Shown: positions 36,777 to 45,406 of the stretch, in pieces
Position numbering within the stretch: the stretch's first letter is position 1
Layout: each line of letters opens with the position of its first letter
NCBI GenBank assembly: GCA_021325385.1
Contig: JAJPHH010000029.1
Coordinates: 1 to 64,000, forward strand
From: Alphaproteobacteria bacterium
Lineage (GTDB): Bacteria; Pseudomonadota; Alphaproteobacteria; Rhizobiales; Beijerinckiaceae
Direction of reading: 5' to 3'
DNA length: 64,000 nt
Translations under genes and position numbers: made by a program
The notes under the pieces: generated by a model
Told to the model about the DNA's origin: nothing
Database searches by the model: none
Seen by the model: only the letters and a program-made list of their open reading frames with translations

Positions 36777-38093
36777 TCAGTCGTGGTTGACTTTGGGTTG
36801 CGAGGCCTGCGCGCCGAAGCCGAGCAGGGTCAGCAAGGTCGGCCGCGGCTCGCTTTCGTCTCGCGTATGAACCGAGGCGACGACGGACAGGCCCGGCCGC
36901 AACTGGCCGCTCTTGAGCGCCTCGGGGTCGAGCGCGATGCGAACCGGCACGCGCTGCACGATCTTGGTGAAATTGCCGGTGGCGTTGTCGGGCGGCAACA
37001 GCGAGAATTGCGAGCCGGACGCGGGCGCGAGCGAGACGACCGAGCCTTGGACGATGCGGCCGTCCAAGGAATCGACGGCGACGTCAACCTTCTGGCCGGG
37101 CTTGATCGAGCCGAGTTGCGTCTCCTTGAAGTTGGCGTCGACATAGGCGCTGGCGAGCGGAACCAGCGCGAGCAGGCGCGTCCCTGGCTGAACATATTCG
37201 CCGAGTTCGGCGGCGCGGTTGCCGACGACGCCGTCGAACGGCGCCGTGATCGTGGTGAAGCTCAAATCGCGCTCGGCCTTGGCCAACGCCGTCTCCAACT
37301 CGCCGCGCGCGCGCTCGGCCTCGACCTTCTGAGCCGACAGCACGTCCAGATTGGCCTTGGCGCCGGCGACCGCAGCCTCCGCGCTGGCGACGGCGGCCAC
37401 AGCCGCGGCCTTTGTCGCGACCGTGCGGTCGCGGTCGGCGCGCGCCTGCTCGAGGCGCTGCTGCGAGCCGAAATTCTCCTGAGCGAGCTTCTGCGACCGC
37501 TCATATTCCAGCGCGGCGCGCTGGACGTCCGCCTCGGCCGCCTCGACCTGCGCCCGCGCGGTCGCAGCCTGGCTTTCGGCCTGGGCGACGACCGCGCGCT
37601 GGGCGTCGATCTGCCGGCCGATCCGGGCGATCGTCGCGTCCTGCGTATCGATCTTGTCCTTCGCCGATTGAACCGCCAGCCGATAATCGCCGTCGTCGAT
37701 CTTCACCAGCAGGTCGCCGGCATGGACCACGGCGTTGTCCGCCACCGCGACTGTCGCGATATGGCCGGCGACCTTCGCGGCGATGATCGCCGTATCGGCG
37801 CCGATATAGGCGTCGTCCGTCGAAACGATGAACCGGCCCTCGACGAACCAATTATAAGCGGCCTCGCCGCCATAGCCGAGACCGGCGAGCAGAACGATTG
37901 GCAGAATAAAGCGCCTGATCGACCGGCGCGGCTGAGCGGCCGGAGCTGGGGCAGGCGCGCCGGCGCCCCGCGCCGGGGCGCCGTGTTGGCCTGTGGGCGC
38001 CAAAGATCCGCCGGAGACGACCATTGGCGCATTGGGTCGAGCCTCAGCCGCGGCGGCTGGAGCGGAAGACGGGGCGTCCTGGGTCTCAGACAT
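36777..38093 (-). CDS. emrA: HlyD-type membrane fusion protein, EmrA-like
   Basis: A 438-residue periplasmic adaptor. A cytoplasmic Pro/Ala-rich tail of about 70 residues precedes one transmembrane helix (FILPIVLLAGLGYGGEAAYNW), then a lipoyl/barrel-sandwich half (VSTDDAYIGADTAII), a long alpha-helical hairpin full of Ala/Glu/Gln, and a second sandwich half (TAPFDGVVGNRAAELGEYV). The ATG at 38093 has GGGGA upstream; a GTG four codons earlier is less likely. It lies downstream of two TetR-type operators. Confidence 0.9.
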   Translation of the reverse strand: MSETQDAPSSAPAAAAEARPNAPMVVSGGSLAPTGQHGAPARGAGAPAPAPAAQPRRSIRRFILPIVLLAGLGYGGEAAYNWFVEGRFIVSTDDAYIGADTAIIAAKVAGHIATVAVADNAVVHAGDLLVKIDDGDYRLAVQSAKDKIDTQDATIARIGRQIDAQRAVVAQAESQAATARAQVEAAEADVQRAALEYERSQKLAQENFGSQQRLEQARADRDRTVATKAAAVAAVASAEAAVAGAKANLDVLSAQKVEAERARGELETALAKAERDLSFTTITAPFDGVVGNRAAELGEYVQPGTRLLALVPLASAYVDANFKETQLGSIKPGQKVDVAVDSLDGRIVQGSVVSLAPASGSQFSLLPPDNATGNFTKIVQRVPVRIALDPEALKSGQLRPGLSVVASVHTRDESEPRPTLLTLLGFGAQASQPKVNHD

Positions 38094-38130
38094 AAAATTC
38101 CCCACGCAATGAAACCAGAAGCACGGTCGA

Positions 38131-38145
38131 ACCGAACCGTTCGGT
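38131..38145. promoter_or_regulatory. TetR operator site 1
   Basis: ACCGAA-CCG-TTCGGT is a perfect palindrome with a 3-base spacer. It lies just downstream of the likely emrA transcription start (minus strand -35 TTGAAT at 38181-38186 and -10 TAAGTC at 38158-38163) and shares its half-site with site 2. Confidence 0.6.
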
Positions 38146-38155
38146 CAATTGGCGC

Positions 38156-38183
38156 TTGACTTAGACCGCTTCGGCGATTAATT
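38156..38183 (+). promoter_or_regulatory. Probable promoter of tetR, overlapping emrA promoter
   Basis: TTGACT (38156-38161) and TTAATT (38178-38183) are 16 bases apart on the plus strand, reading toward tetR. The predicted emrA promoter lies over it on the other strand, so the two are face-to-face and flanked by the operators. Confidence 0.45.
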
Positions 38184-38186
38184 CAA

Positions 38187-38208
38187 GACCGAACTGAACG
38201 GTTCGGTC
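38187..38208. promoter_or_regulatory. TetR operator site 2
   Basis: GACCGAAC-TGAACG-GTTCGGTC has 8-base perfect arms. It covers the expected start of the tetR transcript. Sites 1 and 2 share the sequence GTTCGGTC, and GAAC(C/G)GTTCGGTCA appears in both. Confidence 0.6.
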
Positions 38209-38227
38209 AGAATCTCGTTCCATCGAA

Positions 38228-39013
38228 GTGAATTTCACGCCAATGGCCATCGGCGGTTTCAGTAAACTGTGGGGCCCGACGCGAGAAGTGAAAAACGCCA
38301 CAATGCACGCGCAGGCATTGGCGGAGGCCGCGCCTTCGCCGGATCAGGAAACGACGGAAGGCGGCGCCAAGCGGCGCCAGATCATGGAGGGCGCCTGGGC
38401 CGTCTTTTTGGCGGCCGGTTTCGACGGCGCCAGCATGAACGACGTCGCCCGCGTCGCCGGCGTCTCTAAGGGCACGCTCTATGTCTATTTCGACTCCAAG
38501 GAAAAGCTGTTCGAGGCGCTGATCCGCGAGGAACGCAGCCGACAGGCCGAACGCCTCGCCGTGCCGTTTGCGCCGGAGGAAGGCGAGCCGCGCGTTGTCC
38601 TGCGCGAGTTCGGCCGCCGACTCATCGAGATGATGGCGAGGCCCGAGCATCTTGCCCATGTCCGCACCGTGATCGCGGCCGCCGCCAAGTTTCCGGAGCT
38701 CGGCCGGGCCTTTTTCGAAGCCGGACCGGCTTATGGCGCCCGTCGCCTGGCCGGCTATTTCCAACGCAAGACCGAACAGGGCGCGCTCGCAATCGAGAAT
38801 CCGGAGCGCGCCGCCTGGCAGTTCCTTGAACTGATCCAGGGCGGAAAGTTCAAGGCGCTCATGTTCCGGATCATGGACGAGATTACGCGGGAAGAGATCG
38901 CCGAGACGGTGGAGGCCGGCGTCGACGTTTTCTTGAAGGCTTATGGCGCGAAAGACGCAGGCGACCGAAGGATAGCCGACCAGGGCGCGACGCCGGCGTC
39001 GCCATCGCTCTGA
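38228..39013 (+). CDS. TetR/AcrR-family repressor, probable regulator of emrAB
   Basis: A 261-residue protein in this frame. The helix-turn-helix is in the segment beginning DGASMNDVARVAGVSKGTLY, ending YFDSKEKLFEALI (about residues 65-100), followed by an all-helical ligand-binding domain of the TetR_C type. The start is uncertain: ATG at 38228, 38243 or 38303 are all in frame, and the last gives a 25-residue shorter N-terminus. It is divergent from emrA and is the likely ligand of the two palindromes between them, releasing them when a pump substrate binds. Confidence 0.87.
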   Translation: MNFTPMAIGGFSKLWGPTREVKNATMHAQALAEAAPSPDQETTEGGAKRRQIMEGAWAVFLAAGFDGASMNDVARVAGVSKGTLYVYFDSKEKLFEALIREERSRQAERLAVPFAPEEGEPRVVLREFGRRLIEMMARPEHLAHVRTVIAAAAKFPELGRAFFEAGPAYGARRLAGYFQRKTEQGALAIENPERAAWQFLELIQGGKFKALMFRIMDEITREEIAETVEAGVDVFLKAYGAKDAGDRRIADQGATPASPSL

Positions 39014-39101
39014 TTGTCGCGGCGGCGGACCAGCGGCGGTTGTCCCGCAAGCTTTGCCCTATGATAGCGCCGCCTGAACCCCGAGTGGCTGCGAGGCCTG
39101 A

Positions 39102-39851
39102 ATGCCCCTTTTCGAAATCTGCGTCGACAGCGTCGCCGGCATGCGCGCGGCGATCGAGGCCGGCGCGGCGCGGGTCGAGCTTTGCGCGGCCTTGCTGGAA
39201 GGCGGCATCACGCCGTCGATCGGCATGGTCGGGCAGGCGGTCGCCGCCGCAAGCGGGCGGATCAAGGTTCATGTCATCATCCGCCCTCGGGGCGGCGATT
39301 TTCTCTACGACCGCGACGAATTCGCCACGATGCGCCGCGACCTCGCCGCGGCGAAAGAGGCCGGCGCGGACGGCGTCGTTATCGGCCTGCTCGACGCCGA
39401 CGGCAGGGTGGATGAAGAGCGCAGCGGCGAATTGATTGCCGCGGCGCGGCCGCTCTCGGTGACCTTTCATCGCGCTTTCGACGTCGCTCGCGACCCCGAT
39501 CTCAGCCTCGACGCCGTGATCCGCCTCGGCGTCGATCGCCTGCTGACTTCGGGCCAAGCGCCGAGCGTGCTCGAAGGGGCGCCCGTCATCCGCCGCCTGA
39601 TCGACCGCGCCGCCGGCCGGCTCATGGTCATGCCTGGCGGCGACATCACCGCGCGCAACGCAGCTCGCATCGCGGCTGAGACCGGGGCGAGCGAGTTTCA
39701 TTTCGCCGCCTTCGCGCCGGCGGCGAGCGCGATGCGCTGGCGCAATGAGACGATTTTCATGGGCGGCGCTCTGCGCCCGCCCGAATATGATCGCGCCGCC
39801 ACGACCGCCAGCGCGGTTCGAGCCGTGATGACGGCGTTCGCCGCGTCGTAA
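39102..39851 (+). CDS. cutC: CutC family protein
   Basis: A 249-residue TIM-barrel protein. FEICVDSVAGMRAAIEAGAARVELCAAL (first two strands), VHVIIRPRGGDFLY and VTFHRAFD are the conserved blocks of the CutC family. It was named for copper homeostasis in E. coli, but the role of most members is not settled. No metal-responsive site is seen in front of it. The start at 39102 places the first strand at the usual distance. Confidence 0.9.
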   Translation: MPLFEICVDSVAGMRAAIEAGAARVELCAALLEGGITPSIGMVGQAVAAASGRIKVHVIIRPRGGDFLYDRDEFATMRRDLAAAKEAGADGVVIGLLDADGRVDEERSGELIAAARPLSVTFHRAFDVARDPDLSLDAVIRLGVDRLLTSGQAPSVLEGAPVIRRLIDRAAGRLMVMPGGDITARNAARIAAETGASEFHFAAFAPAASAMRWRNETIFMGGALRPPEYDRAATTASAVRAVMTAFAAS

Positions 39852-40008
39852 CGCCCGATCCTTTACCGCGCCATCTCGACGCTTGGCGACAATCGCGCGC
39901 CGTTTGCGACGTCTCTTGCCGGGCGGCGCACGAAGTCCCATATAGGCTGCGTGCGGTCGCGGCGCCGTCGCTCTGACCGTGGCTTCCATTTTAAGCTCCC
40001 CATCTCTG

Positions 40009-40479
40009 ATGAGCCTTTCCATCAAATCAGCGGGCGCGCGCCGCGCCGATATTGTCGCCGCGCGAAAAGCCGAAACGGGAATCGACGAGGCGATGATCGA
40101 TCGACTCGTGCGCGCTTTCTACGCCCGTGTCCGCGAGGACGGCCTGCTCGGCCCAGTCTTCGCCGCGCGGATCAGGGATTGGGAGCCGCATCTTCGGCAG
40201 ATGGGCGCGTTCTGGTCGTCGGTGGCGTTGATGAGCGGCGCCTATCACGGCCAGCCGATGCAGAAGCATTTGCCTTTGCCGATTGACGCCGCGCATTTCG
40301 ATCGCTGGCTCGAACTCTTCGCCCAAACAGCCCGTGAGCTTTGCCCCCCGAAAGCGGCCGAATGCTTCATCGAGCGCGCCCAGAAGATCGCCGAGAGCTT
40401 GGAGCTCGGTCTCGCCGGCGCGCATGGCGTCCTGCTCGCCAAGGGCGAGAGGTTCCGGCGCGACAGGCGGGATCGCTAA
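40009..40479 (+). CDS. Group III truncated haemoglobin
   Basis: A 156-residue haem protein with the group III pattern: IDRLVRAFYARVREDGLLGPVF, then IRDWEPHLRQMGAFWSSV, SGAYHGQPMQKHLPLP and HFDRWLELFAQTA. The proximal haem ligand is probably the histidine in QKHLPL. The basic C-terminal tail (RFRRDRRDR) is longer than usual. Neither ATG 40009 nor GTG 39979 has a clear ribosome binding site; the shorter form is given. It may sense or detoxify oxygen or nitric oxide. Confidence 0.8.
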   Translation: MSLSIKSAGARRADIVAARKAETGIDEAMIDRLVRAFYARVREDGLLGPVFAARIRDWEPHLRQMGAFWSSVALMSGAYHGQPMQKHLPLPIDAAHFDRWLELFAQTARELCPPKAAECFIERAQKIAESLELGLAGAHGVLLAKGERFRRDRRDR

Positions 40480-40606
40480 CGCTCCGCGGCTCACCCCATG
40501 AGTTGGTTCGTCCGGTTGTTCCCGTAAGGCTGGCGCTGGCCTGCGAGGAAACATTCGCGCATGCGGCGCGTTCGGTCGCCTTGGGGGGCGTTCAGAGGAG
40601 CGACCC

Positions 40607-40792
40607 ATGGCCCAGACTTCGAGATCTGCGTCGAAGGACGTGCGCAGCGCCATGCGCCGGCGCAAGAAAGGAACGCTCAAGAGCGGCCGCAGCGGCAAGA
40701 CGGTGAAGAGCCGCAAGCAGGCGATCGCCATCGGATTGTCGGAGGCGCGTAGGAAGGGAAAGAAGGTCGCGCCGAAGAAGAAGGCGTCGTGA
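40607..40792 (+). CDS. DUF6496 small basic protein
   Basis: A 61-residue, highly basic protein. The SGRSGKTVKSRKQAIAIGLSE segment and ARRKGKKVAPKKKAS tail match the DUF6496 family, small Lys/Arg-rich proteins of unknown, probably nucleic acid-related, function. AGAGGAG precedes the ATG at 40607. It is convergent with the TIGR03808 gene. Confidence 0.82.
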   Translation: MAQTSRSASKDVRSAMRRRKKGTLKSGRSGKTVKSRKQAIAIGLSEARRKGKKVAPKKKAS

Positions 40793-40816
40793 GAAGAAGC
40801 TCGCCGGCGCGTGCGG

Positions 40817-42100
40817 CTATCTGAGATCGTTCGCAGAGACGGCCAGCAGCGGGTACTTATCCGCCTCGGCGATCAGATCGGTCGAGGCGACCTTGTCCCA
40901 GGCCAAGCCCACGATCGCGCCGCGTCGCGCCCCGACGATACGGTTGTCCCTGATCGTCGCGCCGCCGGCGCCCGGCGCGACCGAGACCGCGATTCCGAAG
41001 CCGCAATCGTTGATCATGTTGCCGGTCGCGATCACGTCCCTCAGGCCGACGCCATAGCCGAGCGTCAGGCCGGCGAAGCGGGCGTTGTCGACGGCGTTGC
41101 CGCTGACCACTGTGTCCGCTTCGGCATGGACGCCGACGCCGTAATTCTCGCCGCCCTGCGGCGGCGGTTTGATCAGATTGCGCAGCACGTTGCCGGACAC
41201 GGTCGCCAGCCTTCCGCCGTGATCGAAATTGGTGACAGAGATTCCGGCCGAGGCGCCGTCGACGAGATTGGCCGAGACGACGGCGCCCTGATAGGCGAAT
41301 TCGACATAGAGCGCCGTCTCGCCGATATCGTAGCAATTGTTGTCCGCGATGATCGCGTCAGCCGAGGAATTGAAGCGGATCGCCGAGAAGGCGGCTTGCC
41401 GAATGACGTTGCCCGTGCACGCGACGCCGCCGGCGTGGAACACGCTGATCGCGTTGCCATAGGGCCCGTCCCCGCCAGGATCGGCGCGGATGCGCTCCAG
41501 CCTGTTTGCTCTGATGATCGCGCCGTCGTACCCCTGCTCGGAGCGCCAGATTTGCAGGCCATTGGCGCCGCAATCCGCCACGCTGTTGTCGACGATCGTC
41601 AAGCCCGTCGCGTCGAGGCTATGCAGCGCGGATTGCGCGAGACTGCGAAAGGACGAGCGCTCGATCCGGCCGCCGCAGCGCTCGAGCTTGAGACCATAGC
41701 CCGCGCCATGCTCGATCGCGCAATCGGCCAAGCTGAGATCGGCGACGTCGCGCGCTTCGATCAGGCCGGCGTCGCCGCCGCCGGTCTCGGCGCCGCTGAA
41801 CGAGACGTTTTCGACCGCGACGCGCTGAGCCCGCCCGATCGACAGGATGGGCCCGGGCGCCAAGCCGATGAGCCGGCTGCCGCGCCCTGCGCCGACGAGA
41901 CGGACATCGCCGGATATTTTGAGGCGCGAGACGTAGTTTGAGCGAGCCGGGATCTCGACAACCCCGCCGCTACGCTGCGCCTGATCGATGGCCCGCTGAA
42001 GGAACGGCGCGGCGTCGCCCGTTTCGGCCAAGGCGTGAGGGCCGCGGGCGATGGCAGGCGCCGCCAATATGGCGGCAAGGAGGCGTCGTCGATGGATCAT
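40817..42100 (-). CDS. TIGR03808 family Tat-exported parallel beta-helix protein
   Basis: A 427-residue exported protein. The N-terminus MIHRRRLLAAILAAPAIA has a twin-arginine-type n-region (RRR) before a hydrophobic core, cleaved near LAETG. The mature chain has repeated beta-helix turns (N-x-I/V, for example VSGNVLRN, ATGNMINDCGFGI and IRDNRIVGA), as in right-handed parallel beta-helix proteins. TIGR03808 members are conserved in Hyphomicrobiales, but their role is unknown; pectate-lyase-like folds often bind or cleave polysaccharide. Confidence 0.85.
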   Translation of the reverse strand: MIHRRRLLAAILAAPAIARGPHALAETGDAAPFLQRAIDQAQRSGGVVEIPARSNYVSRLKISGDVRLVGAGRGSRLIGLAPGPILSIGRAQRVAVENVSFSGAETGGGDAGLIEARDVADLSLADCAIEHGAGYGLKLERCGGRIERSSFRSLAQSALHSLDATGLTIVDNSVADCGANGLQIWRSEQGYDGAIIRANRLERIRADPGGDGPYGNAISVFHAGGVACTGNVIRQAAFSAIRFNSSADAIIADNNCYDIGETALYVEFAYQGAVVSANLVDGASAGISVTNFDHGGRLATVSGNVLRNLIKPPPQGGENYGVGVHAEADTVVSGNAVDNARFAGLTLGYGVGLRDVIATGNMINDCGFGIAVSVAPGAGGATIRDNRIVGARRGAIVGLAWDKVASTDLIAEADKYPLLAVSANDLR

Positions 42101-42309
42101 GCGCCTTGCGTCAGATCGTCAAGATGCGTTTGAGCTTAGTCGCAGCGCCTGGTTTAGGAAATTGCAATCAAGACCCGTCGTGGCGGCGTTTGCTCCGCAA
42201 GCGGCTGGCGCCGCCTCGGCCGGAGCGGTCCGCCGACGCCATGCGAAACCCGCGATTTCCGGCGTCAGCGTCGCGCGACGTTTCGGTCTTCCTCGAAACC
42301 GCTTCCGGC

Positions 42310-42624
42310 TCACTTGGCCGGGGCCGGTCCGGAAGCGATCTCGCCGGTCTGCGATTCGATGCAGGTCTGCAATTCTGCGTAAGACGATTCAGGCGCGATC
42401 CTCACCACCTGCGCGCATTCGTTTCGCACCTTGGCGGGATACCGCGTCCATTTCTGCTGCAGCGTGGCCAGGGCCGTATGCTCGGAACTGACGCAGGACT
42501 TGTATTCGTCCGCGCCGGCGCCGAGCGCCGCCGGGCCGAGACGTCCGCCGCGGCAAACCCGCTCGATATCGAGATGAGGGAGGGCGCTTCCGGCCGCCGC
42601 GATCAACAGCACAATTTGCAGCAT
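42310..42624 (-). CDS. Small secreted cysteine-containing protein
   Basis: A 104-residue predicted periplasmic protein that I do not recognise. The N-terminal MLQIVLLIAAAGSALP is a short signal sequence. Four cysteines (in ERVCRG, KSCVSS, RNECAQ and QTCIES) could form two disulfides. It is rich in Gln and Glu after residue 40. It lies in the 720-base space between the TIGR03808 gene and the flavin monooxygenase and is divergent from the latter. Confidence 0.6.
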   Translation of the reverse strand: MLQIVLLIAAAGSALPHLDIERVCRGGRLGPAALGAGADEYKSCVSSEHTALATLQQKWTRYPAKVRNECAQVVRIAPESSYAELQTCIESQTGEIASGPAPAK

Positions 42625-42819
42625 AACCTCCTCCGTGAGCCGCCGACTCTATCCTGCCGAGGCGGCGCAGTTCCGCCGAATTTCGACACGTTCCTGTGAG
42701 CGGCGGCAAGGCCCGGGGAGGGCGGGCCGGCCGCCAAGGCGGAACAGGCGACAAGCTTGCAAAACAGGCGCGCGCCCAGTTCAATCCCGCCTGTCGAACC
42801 GCGTCGCGGGAGGCGGGTG

Positions 42820-43953
42820 GTGCAGAGCCCAGACGCAATCGTCATCGGCGCCGGCCCTGCGGGCCTCGCCTCGGCGCAGCAACTCAATGCTTTAGGATTG
42901 AGCGCGCTGATCCTCGACAAGGCCGACGCGGTCGGAGCGGCCTGGCGGCGCCATTACGATCGGCTGCATCTGCACACGCCGCGCGCGCTCTCCGGCCTGC
43001 CCGGCCTGCCGATACCCGCAGCTTGCGGCCGTTATCCGTCGGCCGCGCAATTCGTCAATTATCTCGAGGGCTACGCGCGGAGGTTCGAGCTCAAGCCGAC
43101 ATTTAACGCGAAGGTCGAAGCCGTCCGCCGCGACGCAGACGCGTGGCGCGTCGAGGCGGACGAACATTCAACGCGCGCGCCGATCGTGATCGTCGCGACC
43201 GGTTGGGCCGATTTTCCGCACTTGCCGCGCTGGCCTGGCATGGCGGGCTTTCAGGGCCTGGTCCTCCATTCAAGCGAGTACCGCAACGCGGCGCCGTTCA
43301 GAGGCCAGCGCGTCCTGGTTGTCGGCTTCGGCAATTCCGGCGCCGAGATCGCGCTCGACCTCTGCGAGGCCGGGGTCGACGTCGCTTTGAGCGTACGCTC
43401 GCCGGTCTGCGTGCTGCCGCGTGAGCTTTTCGGCGTGCCGATCACCGTTTTCGCGATCGCGCAAGGCCTCTTGCCTGTTCGCCTCACCGATACGCTCAAT
43501 GCGCCGATCCTGCGCCTCGCCGTCGGGTCGCTGGAACAGTACGGCCTCAAACGCTCGCTCAAAGGGCCGCGCGAACTCATCGTCCGGGAAGGCCGCGTGC
43601 CGGTAATCGACATCGGCGCCGTCGCCAAGATCCGCCGCGGCGAGATCAAGGTCCGCGGCGCGATCGCGCAGTTTGCGTCGCGGGGCGTCGTCTTCGCGAC
43701 GGGCGCCAGCGAGGCGTTCGACGCCGTCATCCTCGCCACCGGCTTCAAACCGGATCTGCGCGCGCTGTTGCCCGACGCGCGCGGGGCGCTCGACGGCGAA
43801 GGTCGCCCTCTCGTCAGCGACCGCGCGAGCGCCGAGCCCGGCCTCTATTTCGTCGGCGCCAAGGCCTCGCCGGCCGGTCAATTGCGCGAAATCCGGCTCG
43901 GCGCCGCGCGGGTGGCGCAGGCGGCGCGACGGTATTTGCAGGAGACGCGATGA
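42820..43953 (+). CDS. FAD/NAD(P)-binding flavin monooxygenase-like protein
   Basis: A 377-residue protein of the flavin-containing monooxygenase/thioredoxin reductase-like group. AIVIGAGPAGLASAQQL (residues 5-21) binds FAD, and VLVVGFGNSGAEIALDL near 165 is the NADPH-binding fold, with a typical ATGF-type motif, ILATGFKPDL, near residue 310. It resembles YhiN/TrkA-type single-component or Baeyer-Villiger-like enzymes, but it lacks a clear FxGxxxHxxxW motif (GLVLHSSEYRN is in that place). The GTG at 42820 has GGGAGG upstream; TTG at 42757 is less likely. Confidence 0.8.
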   Translation: MQSPDAIVIGAGPAGLASAQQLNALGLSALILDKADAVGAAWRRHYDRLHLHTPRALSGLPGLPIPAACGRYPSAAQFVNYLEGYARRFELKPTFNAKVEAVRRDADAWRVEADEHSTRAPIVIVATGWADFPHLPRWPGMAGFQGLVLHSSEYRNAAPFRGQRVLVVGFGNSGAEIALDLCEAGVDVALSVRSPVCVLPRELFGVPITVFAIAQGLLPVRLTDTLNAPILRLAVGSLEQYGLKRSLKGPRELIVREGRVPVIDIGAVAKIRRGEIKVRGAIAQFASRGVVFATGASEAFDAVILATGFKPDLRALLPDARGALDGEGRPLVSDRASAEPGLYFVGAKASPAGQLREIRLGAARVAQAARRYLQETR

Positions 43954-44123
43954 CCGTGTCGCCAGCGCGAGACCAGATCCAACCTACGGATACGACCGGC
44001 CCGGACGTTGCTAGAGCGTGACGAATCTAGCTTCGATAGTCTAAATGAGCGAAATTATTGGCGCATTCTTCTCGGGTGAAGGCTCCGAGAGCCTCGCCGA
44101 TCGCGGCGCCGGCGATCGATGTC

Positions 44124-44861
44124 TTAGCGTTTGCTTCGGCTCCGAACCTGAGCGAAGGGAAAGACATCTTTGATGCGCTCGTTGAAGAATTGTCCTTTCG
44201 ATTCTGCCTCGAGCAGCTTCGCGTAGAGTTTGGCGGGAACGGCGAAATAGCGGTATGTCTTGCCGCTGGAGAAGGTGATGTCCAATGACATCGAATCGTC
44301 GTTGTAATCGACGAAAGTCATCATCGAGGACTCAACGCGCTGCATAGGGCTGCGCTCCATCAAAACGATATCTCCTCCCTCGGGCCAATCGATCCGGCTT
44401 TGGATCGACGGACTGATTGGAAACTCTTCTGGATCGTCGTTCCAAGGATCGAACACGGCAGCGCCGCTTCTGCGTAGGTCTTTTACATTCCGAGAGACCA
44501 GGTAGAGGTCCGCCTCTATGGCGGTCGCCGCAAGCAATGTATCTATCACAGACGGCGGGCGACCTGTATCGCGCTTGATTTGTCCCGAGATAGCTCCCCA
44601 CCGGCGCACGACGCCGTTGGCGAGCGGCAGGATCCGCCCTCGAAATCTCGCCTCCAGCGCATCGCGAGTCGCGACATATCGCGAACGATTGCGGTCGTCG
44701 TCAGCGAGATTGGCGATGCCTTTGTCGTACTCGGCCAACGTCAGGATGCTCAAATACAGCTTGTTTTCATCAACGCCTCCGCCCCAAGACTTGACGCTCG
44801 GCGCTCCGTTCGGAGCGATCAGCGAAGCGACGACATTCGTGTCGATCAGCCAACCGATCAC
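44124..44861 (-). CDS. VapC-like PIN-domain toxin fused to a KTSC domain
   Basis: A 245-residue protein. Residues 1-140 are a PIN nuclease domain of the VapC type: D7 in IDTNVVASL, E44 in LAEYDKGI, D107 in IDTLLAATA, and LVSRNVKD near 121-128 supply the acidic pocket. Residues 168-235 match the KTSC domain (DITFSSGKTYRYFAVPAKLY and FNERIKDVFPF), named after a C-terminal part of lysyl-tRNA synthetases. The GTG start overlaps the antitoxin stop (GTGA). GGAGGAGATATC precedes an in-frame ATG at 44360, exactly at the KTSC boundary, so a separate short product is possible. Confidence 0.82.
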   Translation of the reverse strand: MIGWLIDTNVVASLIAPNGAPSVKSWGGGVDENKLYLSILTLAEYDKGIANLADDDRNRSRYVATRDALEARFRGRILPLANGVVRRWGAISGQIKRDTGRPPSVIDTLLAATAIEADLYLVSRNVKDLRRSGAAVFDPWNDDPEEFPISPSIQSRIDWPEGGDIVLMERSPMQRVESSMMTFVDYNDDSMSLDITFSSGKTYRYFAVPAKLYAKLLEAESKGQFFNERIKDVFPFAQVRSRSKR

Positions 44862-45232
44862 AGTTCGACATCTCGCCCGGCGTCGGCGTCGCGAGAAAGG
44901 TCGAGCCCTTCCACAAAGAGACTCTCCATGAAAGGCACGAAGGGAAGGCGCGGCTCTTTCGCGGGAAGTAGTTTTTCTAATTCCGCAACGTCAATCACTG
45001 CGACGGAAGGTTCGCCGCGCACCGTGACATATTGAGGCCCTTCGGCCCGAGCGCGCCTCACGACCTCGCTGAACTTGGCCTTGGCCTCTTCGAGCTTCCA
45101 GGTTGGCGCGCCGGGACTGGGCAAGGCTGGCTTGGCCCGGCTGGTCTTCTTTGCAGGCGCTCGGTGCGATGGGCGGTCGAAGCGAGCCTTCGCTTTCTCG
45201 CTCTGGCTTTTGGATTGACTCTTGCCGGTCAT
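44858..45232 (-). CDS. Phd/YefM-family antitoxin with basic N-terminal extension
   Basis: A 124-residue protein. Residues 46-90 match the Phd/YefM fold ([22 protein letters not shown] and [20 protein letters not shown]), which dimerises, binds DNA and neutralises the toxin with its C-terminal helix. Before this is an unusual 45-residue Lys/Ser/Pro/Arg-rich extension, and the acidic toxin-binding tail ends [22 protein letters not shown] precedes the ATG at 45232. It is the first gene of the operon with the PIN-KTSC toxin. Confidence 0.8.
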   Translation of the reverse strand: MTGKSQSKSQSEKAKARFDRPSHRAPAKKTSRAKPALPSPGAPTWKLEEAKAKFSEVVRRARAEGPQYVTVRGEPSVAVIDVAELEKLLPAKEPRLPFVPFMESLFVEGLDLSRDADAGRDVEL

Positions 45233-45246
45233 CGGATCTCCTGACT

Positions 45247-45262
45247 ATCTGACCAGATTAGA
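45247..45262 (-). promoter_or_regulatory. Candidate operator and -10 of antitoxin operon
   Basis: ATCTG-AC-CAGAT (45247-45258) is a perfect inverted repeat 14 bases before the antitoxin start, overlapping a TCTAAT hexamer (45257-45262, minus strand). A Phd-type antitoxin would bind such a site to repress its own operon. Position and symmetry are the only evidence. Confidence 0.35.
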
Positions 45263-45362
45263 TCGTTCGGCATCGATTTTCCACTACGGTCCTCGTTCAG
45301 TCCGGCGAATTCAGCCGGGTAGGTGCGGCTGCGCCCTGTCCTGCGCTAAGAGTTCGTCCCGC

Positions 45363-45390
45363 TTGCCTTCCTCCGCCCCCTCCCTTATAT
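45363..45390 (+). promoter_or_regulatory. Possible promoter of rpsB
   Basis: TTGCCT (45363-45368) and TTATAT (45385-45390) are separated by 16 bases, about 115 bases before the rpsB start. No better pair was seen in the 274 bases between the antitoxin gene and rpsB. Confidence 0.4.
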
Positions 45391-45406
45391 CCGCGCGCAT
45401 CCCACA

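Noticed and set aside
43950-44021. 23-codon frame starting in ATGA overlap with the flavin monooxygenase stop
   Set aside because: Too short and not recognised; the overlap can arise by chance. No further coding signal follows.
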